38,094 nucleotides of DNA from Spongiibacteraceae bacterium (GTDB lineage Bacteria > Pseudomonadota > Gammaproteobacteria > Pseudomonadales > Spongiibacteraceae). Position numbers and translations under genes: made by a program. Shown piece by piece: positions 9,110 to 16,080 of this stretch; the stretch's first letter is position 1, and the number at the start of each line of letters is the position of its first letter. The stretch spans positions 1 to 38,094 of the forward strand of contig PAKT01000095.1 in assembly GCA_002710725.1 (NCBI GenBank), read 5' to 3'. Below the pieces are notes generated by a model. That model was not told the origin of the DNA, did not search any database, and was given only the letters and a program-made list of their open reading frames with translations.

Positions 9110-9124
9110 GGTAGCGGGGGCAGG
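9109..9124 (-). other. tRNA 3'-end-like 16-mer, possible attachment-site remnant
   Basis: Read on the minus strand, CCTGCCCCCGCTACCA fits a T-stem 3' strand (CCTGC), acceptor 3' strand (CCCCGCT), discriminator A and CCA. No upstream tRNA body follows on that strand, so it is only the last 16 bases of a tRNA-like sequence. It could be an attachment-site core left by an element, or chance. Confidence 0.35.
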
Positions 9125-9220
9125 CAACCGACACTGCTTGCTCTTTTCAATCTTCGATGTTAAGACACACATAACGTGTTGATTTTATAAGAGTTTATGT
9201 GTTTTGATGGGGGGTGGGTC

Positions 9221-9250
9221 AATAAAAAGGGGTTCGCCAGGACCCCTTTT
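9221..9250 (-). terminator. Terminator ending the defence operon/ncRNA
   Basis: On the minus strand AAAAGGGGT (9250-9242) pairs with ACCCCTTTT (9233-9225) around an 8-base loop, and the stem runs straight into TTTTTATT. It is a textbook Rho-independent terminator positioned right after the AC-tract RNA. Confidence 0.8.
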
Positions 9251-9340
9251 GTGCATAAATTCCGTTTGAATCCAGAACTTACGCTGCGCATGTGTGTGTA
9301 GCTGCATACAGCCATTAACTGTTTGACGAAGCGCGAACGG
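9221..9340 (-). ncRNA. Putative DRT3 ncRNA with AC-repeat template
   Basis: The 120 bases directly after the Drt3b-like stop codon look like a small structured RNA on the same strand. Reading 5' to 3' there is a short hairpin (GCTG TATG CAGC), then the tract TACACACACA (9291-9300), a TGCGCAGCG segment, a small ATTC/GAAT hairpin, and a strong terminator. DRT3 systems have been reported to use an ncRNA with an ACACAC template from which one reverse transcriptase makes poly(GT). The AC tract beside two matching reverse transcriptases is what that model predicts. The 5' end is unknown and may lie inside the drt3b coding end. The ncRNA's position relative to the genes in known systems was not checked. 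Confidence 0.55.
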
Positions 9341-11449
9341 TCAATATACCTCTTGGCTGCGCTTTGCGTCTAGCGCTTTTCCAAGGTCAAAATCTAGCCA
9401 ATTTGTAAACCATTGCTGAGGCTTGCCTTCAGGCGTTTGAAAATTGATGATATCTATTGCATCAGATGAACTGGACACACCGAAAATAGATAACGCATCG
9501 ATTTTTATAGTGTCATTGATGTATGGACAAGAGATCAAGTCAAACAACAGCATGATAGACTCAGCATCCTTCTTCAGAGTTTTAGATCGCTTTTTTAGTC
9601 TGCTAATTGCTATATCAGTTATGACATTTCTAATTTCGTCATAACGAACCTTATCCTTCATGTAAAACAAAGATACTACAATTGAAAAGTAATTCAGCTC
9701 TCTGGGGGGTAATGATGAACTATGGCTAAGCCCCAAGTACCTAGATAAAACTTCTGCCTCAAGCCAATAATTTCGACCAAGCTCTGACAGGGTGACTAAC
9801 AAATAAAGAGTTTCAACTTGCGTGTGGCTACCAGCCCTGTTTTTTTCCAAAATAAAGCTGGTGTTATCAAATATTTGTTTATAAACCGTATGCACAAGCC
9901 CTGAATTAAACTTTGCCGATCGTAGAAAATGAGTGTAAATCCGCAAAACCCGGCATATTCTGATAGTAGTATTAACCCTTGGCGACACGGAATAAATAAA
10001 GAAAACAAAATCGAGAATTTCAATTATTGCTTTAGTTAGATTTTCTTCTGACCTCTCTCCTTGAGATACTTGTAAATAGTTTTTAAGCAACAGCTTAGAT
10101 TTCCTCTCAACTATAGCAAGTGTATAGTTAAGAAGGTCTTTGTAGGAAACATCGCACGACTTGATAATTGACTTAAAGTCAGTGATTAGCCTATTTGAAT
10201 TTACGTATATAGCGCCTTTTACAAGGTCTTCATCTTCCCCCTCAACGACTTCTTTTTCCAATTTAAATTGTATTTTTTCATTCAAAAGTCGAGCTATTTG
10301 ATCTTTAGCCATTGTTATTTCAGTAATAATTGGCTTTTCATAATCAACGGCTTTTGCAGAGTTCAAATGGAGTTTAAATTTTTTCAAGACATGCTGTAGC
10401 TGCTCTAAAATAGCGTCCTTGTCTTCTTGATTGTTATAAAAGACAAAGTAATCATCGACATACCTAAAAACCTCATAATCTCGTTTGTTGTATATTGGCT
10501 TTTTGGATGCCAAAAGCGCTCTTTCTACTTCTTGGTCGATTGCTTGAAGAATGATTTCAGCAAAAATCCTAGAAAATTCCGGTCCAATTATTATTCCGTT
10601 CGTCTCCCCAAGATTCATTGACTGCATTAAAGAATCAAACCCATCCGGGAAATTAGATTTTACTTTTCCCAATACCTCTTTTTGAGTTTCCTTTCCAAGT
10701 AACGCCCAGCCAACCGAATGCGTATATATGCTGTCAAAACATTTCGAAACATCTAACTTTATAAGGCGGTTATATTTTTTTTCAGAGCGGTGAAAGCGAT
10801 AAGATTCATAGAACTTGTATATATTGCTATAGTCTTTATATACGAAAAATGATTTTAAACTCTCGTATTCTTTTCCGCTCTCTTCAATGATTTCCTCCCC
10901 AACCGAAAGACGCTTGGCATGAAGCCCGTCATTAGGAAAATAAAACTTGGCTATTCTGACCGGAGCGCGAATAGAAAAGGGACTATTCTTCGTAAATGAA
11001 AGTATAGTCTCCTTAAATCTGTCATAGAAATCTACGACTTTCAATTGACTCCTGGGGTGTGGCACGCAGAGTTCCCTAAACTCATTCTCCTTATGGCTGA
11101 TCTTGTATGAGAAAGGTGACAAGAACCCCGCAACATCGGATAGTTTCCCCTTTCTATCCATTGATAACTTATACTCAGTTACGTCTTCGGATTTTTCGCC
11201 TATGAATTTTTTATGCGTAGTAATTCGTCCGGGTTCAAAATTTAATCCGAGCAATAAAATAATTATATTTTCTAGTACGCTAGACCCTTTTATCCATAAC
11301 ACCTTATTCCCATTCACTTCCAGACGATTACGAAGCACGAAATCGTAAAAATCTCTATTCGAGAATGTAACAGGAACTTCGTATGGCAAAACATCCGATA
11401 ACAAACACCTTTCTTTCTTATATGGGATACCTATTTTTCTTTTAGACAT
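9341..11449 (-). CDS. Drt3b-like antiviral reverse transcriptase (UG8-like)
   Basis: A 702-aa protein with a reverse transcriptase core. Motif A is IKLDVSKCFDSI (Asp233), the motif B region is GIIIGPEFSRIFAEIIL (286-301) and motif C is FRYVDDYFVFY (YVDD at 330-333). An N-terminal extension of about 220 residues precedes the core, and a long helical C-terminal region of about 300 residues follows with no recognised domain. It starts inside the end of the upstream reverse transcriptase gene (8-nt overlap). Two adjacent RT genes of about 450 and 700 aa with an ncRNA is the arrangement of DRT type 3 (UG3 plus UG8). There Drt3b is reported to make poly(AC) DNA without a nucleic-acid template. It lacks the X/thumb and maturase layout of group II introns. 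The gene is visibly more A+T-rich than the methyltransferase genes upstream. The subtype assignment is by architecture, not by alignment. Confidence 0.75.
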   Translation of the reverse strand: MSKRKIGIPYKKERCLLSDVLPYEVPVTFSNRDFYDFVLRNRLEVNGNKVLWIKGSSVLENIIILLLGLNFEPGRITTHKKFIGEKSEDVTEYKLSMDRKGKLSDVAGFLSPFSYKISHKENEFRELCVPHPRSQLKVVDFYDRFKETILSFTKNSPFSIRAPVRIAKFYFPNDGLHAKRLSVGEEIIEESGKEYESLKSFFVYKDYSNIYKFYESYRFHRSEKKYNRLIKLDVSKCFDSIYTHSVGWALLGKETQKEVLGKVKSNFPDGFDSLMQSMNLGETNGIIIGPEFSRIFAEIILQAIDQEVERALLASKKPIYNKRDYEVFRYVDDYFVFYNNQEDKDAILEQLQHVLKKFKLHLNSAKAVDYEKPIITEITMAKDQIARLLNEKIQFKLEKEVVEGEDEDLVKGAIYVNSNRLITDFKSIIKSCDVSYKDLLNYTLAIVERKSKLLLKNYLQVSQGERSEENLTKAIIEILDFVFFIYSVSPRVNTTIRICRVLRIYTHFLRSAKFNSGLVHTVYKQIFDNTSFILEKNRAGSHTQVETLYLLVTLSELGRNYWLEAEVLSRYLGLSHSSSLPPRELNYFSIVVSLFYMKDKVRYDEIRNVITDIAISRLKKRSKTLKKDAESIMLLFDLISCPYINDTIKIDALSIFGVSSSSDAIDIINFQTPEGKPQQWFTNWLDFDLGKALDAKRSQEVY

Positions 11450-12809
11450 TCTTCCAAGCCTCGACTATTGCAGAAAGGTCTTGAGCTGAAAACTTATGAT
11501 ATCTTTTTCTCTGAAATCCTTTTTCAAACGAATAATTAGACAATCTTGCTTGTAATCTTGAGACAGTCAAAGCAGATACATATGCCTGCAAATGAGCATC
11601 AAGATCCTGAAGATCATCTAACTCTGTCAGTAAGGGATTTGAAAAAAACACACCGGAAACCACATGCTTCTTATTATTAACAAGTCGAGTATTGCTGGTT
11701 AAAAACCGAATGCGTTTTTCCAGAAGACGTCTAGCTTGTTTTTCGTTATACCTCGATTTCTTTTGGTAGGCAGCGAACACCAAATCAATTCGCCTTTTGT
11801 ATCTATCTAACTTCGCATCAGTCATTGCCAGTTTGGCTGGCACGGGGTGCTTTTCCTTACCAGAGGAAAAAGTAATTTTATAACCCAAATATTCGATAGT
11901 ATTTTGAGGAATCGATGAGTCTGGTACTTTTTTTATATCTGTTTTGCTGCTATTCCTCTTTAATCCATGCTTTCTGAAGCACGTCAATATCGTTTTTGCC
12001 AACTCGAAACCATTTTGGTTAGGCTCTGGGCAGAAAACAATTAGCATATCGTCCACATATCTGGAATAGTAGATAACTGCTGGAGGTTTTATTATTGTCT
12101 CATCTATTTCGCGCATATAGAGCTCTGCAAGATATGCGCTGATACCAATCCCCCTCGGGATTCCCAATGAGCTTCCCGAAAGCCGACAATATTCAAATAT
12201 TATCTTTTGAACAATTCGCCTGGAATCAACAGAAAGAAGAGAGTCATCACGTAACTTTTTCAGCAACTTGTCCGTAGGAATGCTCTCATAAAAGGATGAG
12301 ATATCAGTGCGGATTACATATTTAGGAAAGCTATCGCCTAATAATTCACGGACTTGGCAAACTATTTGATGCCTATTTGCCTGTTTAACCTTATACAATC
12401 GCCGAAAATTGTGCTGGATTTGCTTAAGAGCAAAAAAGCTTTCGGCTGTATTATCGGTTGTGTAGACAGGCTTTCCTCCAATGGAGGCACCCTTCTGTAT
12501 ATTCAAAGAAAAGCTTTTTTCCCTAATTTTCTCGCTGACTTTAGTGAGTTCAGCGTCGATCAGAGTATCCCGTTCTTCTTTTAATTCCTTCAGTTCATTG
12601 TAAGCAGAATTAACCTCGTTCTCAGAATCATCTGACTGAACGGCAGCATGTATTTTCCGTAGCTCTCGCAATTTTTTTGAGCGAGATTGTATCTCTTTAC
12701 TTTTATCAGCAATATCGGGAAAAAACCTTCCTTCGAGATAATTGCCTTTTCTATTTTCTAAATCGAATATCTTTCTAAAATTGGAAGCTGAAAATGATTG
12801 ATCAAGCAC
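11442..12809 (-). CDS. Drt3a-like antiviral reverse transcriptase (UG3-like)
   Basis: A 455-aa reverse transcriptase. An N-terminal charged, coiled-coil-like region (about 35-95) precedes the palm. Motif A is IRTDISSFYESI (Asp169), motif B is GIPRGIGISAYLAELYM (216-232), and motif C is YYSRYVDDMLIVF (YVDD 251-254). A C-terminal thumb-like segment (EYLGYKITFSS onward) follows. The start is GTG 12809, overlapping the stop of the GIY-YIG gene by 8 nt; the stop overlaps the next RT start by 8 nt. In DRT3 the shorter enzyme (Drt3a) is reported to copy the ACACAC stretch of the ncRNA into poly(GT). No retron msr/msd or CRISPR genes are nearby. The gene is A+T-rich like its partner, suggesting the pair moved as a cassette. 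Confidence 0.75.
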   Translation of the reverse strand: MLDQSFSASNFRKIFDLENRKGNYLEGRFFPDIADKSKEIQSRSKKLRELRKIHAAVQSDDSENEVNSAYNELKELKEERDTLIDAELTKVSEKIREKSFSLNIQKGASIGGKPVYTTDNTAESFFALKQIQHNFRRLYKVKQANRHQIVCQVRELLGDSFPKYVIRTDISSFYESIPTDKLLKKLRDDSLLSVDSRRIVQKIIFEYCRLSGSSLGIPRGIGISAYLAELYMREIDETIIKPPAVIYYSRYVDDMLIVFCPEPNQNGFELAKTILTCFRKHGLKRNSSKTDIKKVPDSSIPQNTIEYLGYKITFSSGKEKHPVPAKLAMTDAKLDRYKRRIDLVFAAYQKKSRYNEKQARRLLEKRIRFLTSNTRLVNNKKHVVSGVFFSNPLLTELDDLQDLDAHLQAYVSALTVSRLQARLSNYSFEKGFQRKRYHKFSAQDLSAIVEAWKNV

Positions 12810-14028
12810 TTTTCGCTCCCTCGCCAGGCTTATCCGAGAGAGATTGCAAGCTCGCGCTTTTCACATCGTACTTATAGTTTTCGATTTCTCCGCTCTTAAT
12901 CTTCTGGACTGCTTCATCAACGATGAACAACGGCACCAAAAACCACTCTCGCGGTACAACCGGTTTCCCAAACCGGTCTTTAATATCTATTTCCAGACGT
13001 GCCGCGTCGAAAAATCTATGGATTAACTTTTCAAGTTTGCTACGGTTTATGTTGTAAAGATCGTAGGTAGCCACCACCTCAACATCAGCAAGAAGATAAG
13101 TGGCATCGTTCTTTGAATTAGCTATTCTTCGGCTTACGTCACCGCCGGTTACGCCAATCTTATGAATTAAATCTCGATTAGCGGCCACGGTAGGATGATC
13201 GGACTTGCTGCGCAGTACATATATCGTCCCGCTTTGTTGGTCGTCTTCTGAGGCTTCACCAGCGAAAAGCGGACCGGCATTAGGGTCGGTAATTATGCGG
13301 CTAGCCTCGTCTTTATACAGAGCCCGTTGCATTGACCGCAATAACAGGTCACTTTCTGTGCCGTTGGAATAGATTACGCGCAAACGTGCGTCAGTCTCCC
13401 CATTTGGAGCGGTAAAATTCTCGCCAACTTCCGCGATATAGGCGGTCTGTCCACCAAGAATGAAGAACTCTCCTTTCCTGATATCTGTTTTGAGAAAGCC
13501 AGCATCTTTGCGAAATTTCTTAGTTTCACGCACCCCTGAATCAAGCTCTTGTTTTACAGCGTCGAACAATGGTTTGAATTTTTCGAAATCCTCGCAAACG
13601 GTGCGGTTCGCTATTTCTTCCGCAGCACGCTTTTCTGCGCTTGATCGGACGTGTTTGAGCTCTGTGAGTCCGCTATTGGCCTTATCTACGCCTAATTCGG
13701 CAAGCAGCTCTTCGTCGCCAATATCCTCCTGCGAGGAATACGTGGCAGCCGACGGTTCGCCAAGGAGGTTTTGATGATCAATTTCAGACACCAAATCCCG
13801 GCATTCTGTCTGTTCTCTAATCCTGTCGAGGCGAACGGCATATAGTCGCTCGAAGATATCCTTTTCTTCACCATGAGCGGGAGATCGCCCATTTTCTTCT
13901 ACGAAGCGCTGAATTTCCTCGAAGCCCGCAATTATTCTTTCCTCGCGCGGTGTACGCGCTGCTTTTTTTTGGGGCGTTGCTTCTACCCCTAGCGCATCCA
14001 GTAGCTCCTGATCAGATAGCTCAGCCAT
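12802..14028 (-). CDS. GIY-YIG (T5orf172-like) nuclease, restriction-module component
   Basis: A 408-aa protein whose C-terminal domain (about 265-370) has a GIY-YIG layout: GTIYVLRS, HKIGVT, an Arg in VSRRIANSKND, Glu333 in KLEKLIHRFF, and EWFLVPL near the end. This is the T5orf172/Mug113-like branch, a likely DNA endonuclease. The N-terminal half is helical and contains a duplicated motif (DQELLDALGV at 6-15, DEELLAELGV at 105-114), perhaps for docking to a partner. The track start at 14124 lies deep inside the helicase gene. ATG 14028 is preferred because it gives an 8-nt overlap (ATGGCTGA), the same pattern as the next two junctions. It probably cuts DNA for the helicase/methyltransferase complex encoded upstream. 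Confidence 0.75.
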   Translation of the reverse strand: MAELSDQELLDALGVEATPQKKAARTPREERIIAGFEEIQRFVEENGRSPAHGEEKDIFERLYAVRLDRIREQTECRDLVSEIDHQNLLGEPSAATYSSQEDIGDEELLAELGVDKANSGLTELKHVRSSAEKRAAEEIANRTVCEDFEKFKPLFDAVKQELDSGVRETKKFRKDAGFLKTDIRKGEFFILGGQTAYIAEVGENFTAPNGETDARLRVIYSNGTESDLLLRSMQRALYKDEASRIITDPNAGPLFAGEASEDDQQSGTIYVLRSKSDHPTVAANRDLIHKIGVTGGDVSRRIANSKNDATYLLADVEVVATYDLYNINRSKLEKLIHRFFDAARLEIDIKDRFGKPVVPREWFLVPLFIVDEAVQKIKSGEIENYKYDVKSASLQSLSDKPGEGAKSA

Positions 14029-16078
14029 TCTTGGCCTCCGCTGTCTTCTTCTGTAGGAAAGCCACGCCTTCCGCCATCCTTCTCTCCCAAGGGTCAGCAG
14101 CGGTAATCTCTGGCAAGCGGCCACGCTCCTGTTTGAACTTTAAGGCTCGTTTAGCTAGCTCCCGTGCTTCTTCAATGGTTAAGTTTACCCGCCGTCCGGC
14201 AATGACTGCGGCCACCTGTTTTAGGCTTTCTTCACTCATGGCCTTTGCAAGAATGGCGTAGGCCTCACCAAACGGGTTAATGTGATCGATCAAATCGATA
14301 TCGAGATCGCGTACATCCATAGTAAATTTTCTGACGCCATCTATTAGTGCGGTGCCACCACTTCCGCCCTCAGTCTCAAGGCCGCCTTCTTTGATAACAC
14401 GGTCTGCTGCCTGGACGAGGTTTAGTGCCGCTATGGCGTGCTGCCTTACTGCTTCTTGATCTTCTTCATCTAAGTCTGGATATTTGTCCTTAATGATTTT
14501 TCCCATTCTCACCTGGGTCAATTCTTCCGGGATCATTTCTTCATCAAAGATACCGCGCTCTAAGGCTGTCTTGTCCTGGACAAATGAAGTGATCACCTCA
14601 TTCAGGTCTTCGCGGCATATGCGCTGGGCATCTGGGCTTTTAGGCTCAATCAGGCCGTTGATCTCAATTTCAAACTGGCCGGTTTCCTGACAGAACCCAA
14701 CATTCGTTTTGTCGGCGTTGTAACCGCCTTCTCCATAATCAAATCCATCGGTGGGGCCACTTGCCTTCGCTTTGGGGGTAAAGTTAAATCTCGGGGCTAA
14801 CACCTGTTCCATCAGCAAACTCGCGGCTATCGCCTTGAGCGTATCGTTTACAGCTTCGGTTACCGCTTCTTCTGAAGCATCAGGCTCGGCAATTAAGTTT
14901 GTGAAGCGGGCTCGCTCTTTACCAGGCGCATCGCGGGTTGCTCGTCCAATGATCTGGATAATTTCGGTAAGACTAGAGCGATAGCCAACTGTCAGTGCGT
15001 GTTCACACCATATCCAGTCGAAACCCTCTTTAGCCATGCCAAGTGCAATAATGATATCGACATAATCACGATTGTCTTTCTGCGTGGGGTCTTTCAGCGC
15101 AGTCGATACCTTATCGCGCTTGTTTGCGTCATCCTCAACCAAATCAGCAATTCGCAGAGTCCGGCCATCTTTTGTCTCTACAAGGTGAAAGCCCGTAGCG
15201 GGATCAGTACCCTTCCACGAACCAAGTTCCTCAATAATGTGCTCAACTTCTTTTATCTTATCTTTCGTGCTTTCTCGTGAATTGACGTTTGGAATATGGA
15301 CAATGGTCTTCTCGGCAGGATTTAGCACGCTTAGAATTTCATCGACATAAGAGCCGGAGTAGAAGTAGTAGCCAATATCAAGCGTTTTCAGGTGCTCATA
15401 GCCATTTAGTTGTTCGTAGTAGGTGTAGGTAACCGTAGCAAATCGAGATTCATCTTCGGCGGCCATTACAGGTACTGCATCGCCTCTAAAATACGAACCG
15501 GTCATTGCAACGATATGGACTTTATCGCGAGAGATAAATTCGCCTAAATGAGCGCCCAGCTTATTGTCGGGATTTGCGCTTACATGGTGAAACTCATCTA
15601 TAGCAATCAGGCGATCATCAAAAGCTTCTGCACCAAATCGATCAACAGCGAAGCGGAATGTTGAGTGGGTACAGACGAGCACCTTGTCGCTGCTATCAAG
15701 GAAAGCTTTGACCGAATTTACCTTTCCGCCTTCTTCACCTGGGGCATTGCACAGATTCCATTTTGGCTCTACTGACCAATCCCAATAGAAACCAAACTTA
15801 CTTAGTGGTTCGTTGCTAAAGCTCGACCCGATAGATTTTTCAGGAACCACAATGATCGCTTGTTTTAAGCCCTGATTATTCAGCTTATCGAGCGCAACAA
15901 ACATCAGCGCGCGGCTCTTCCCTGAAGCAGGCGGAGATTTAATAAGCAAATACTGCTCGCCCCGACGTTCATAGGCTCTTTCTTGCATGACACGCATACC
16001 AAGCTCATTTGACTTTTTGGAGCTGCCATTACGCGCATACGCTACCGAAACAGATGGGATATGTTTTTGCTCAGTCAT
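14021..16078 (-). CDS. SF2 DEAD/DEAH-type helicase, type III Res-like
   Basis: A 685-aa superfamily 2 ATPase. Walker A is SPPASGKSR (48-56), motif II is DEFH (161-164) inside LIAIDEFHH, motif III is AMTGSYF (191-197), and motif VI is QIIGRATRD (375-383). This is the arrangement of ResIII translocases in restriction systems. No PD-(D/E)XK nuclease is visible at the C-terminus, unlike classical type III Res subunits, so cutting is presumably delegated to the GIY-YIG or Mrr protein. It starts two bases after the methyltransferase stop and overlaps the nuclease gene by 8 nt, which strongly suggests subunits of one complex. Confidence 0.85.
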   Translation of the reverse strand: MTEQKHIPSVSVAYARNGSSKKSNELGMRVMQERAYERRGEQYLLIKSPPASGKSRALMFVALDKLNNQGLKQAIIVVPEKSIGSSFSNEPLSKFGFYWDWSVEPKWNLCNAPGEEGGKVNSVKAFLDSSDKVLVCTHSTFRFAVDRFGAEAFDDRLIAIDEFHHVSANPDNKLGAHLGEFISRDKVHIVAMTGSYFRGDAVPVMAAEDESRFATVTYTYYEQLNGYEHLKTLDIGYYFYSGSYVDEILSVLNPAEKTIVHIPNVNSRESTKDKIKEVEHIIEELGSWKGTDPATGFHLVETKDGRTLRIADLVEDDANKRDKVSTALKDPTQKDNRDYVDIIIALGMAKEGFDWIWCEHALTVGYRSSLTEIIQIIGRATRDAPGKERARFTNLIAEPDASEEAVTEAVNDTLKAIAASLLMEQVLAPRFNFTPKAKASGPTDGFDYGEGGYNADKTNVGFCQETGQFEIEINGLIEPKSPDAQRICREDLNEVITSFVQDKTALERGIFDEEMIPEELTQVRMGKIIKDKYPDLDEEDQEAVRQHAIAALNLVQAADRVIKEGGLETEGGSGGTALIDGVRKFTMDVRDLDIDLIDHINPFGEAYAILAKAMSEESLKQVAAVIAGRRVNLTIEEARELAKRALKFKQERGRLPEITAADPWERRMAEGVAFLQKKTAEAKNG

Positions 16079-16080
16079 GA

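Noticed and set aside
9291-9300. AC tract as a mere microsatellite
   Set aside because: Kept as a finding because it lies beside two DRT3-like RTs and within a terminator-bounded segment, though chance cannot be excluded by eye.
9341-12809. Reverse transcriptases as group II intron or retron components
   Set aside because: No maturase/HNH domains, no intron-like RNA ends and no msr/msd. Two adjacent RTs of these sizes with an AC-tract RNA fit DRT3 better.
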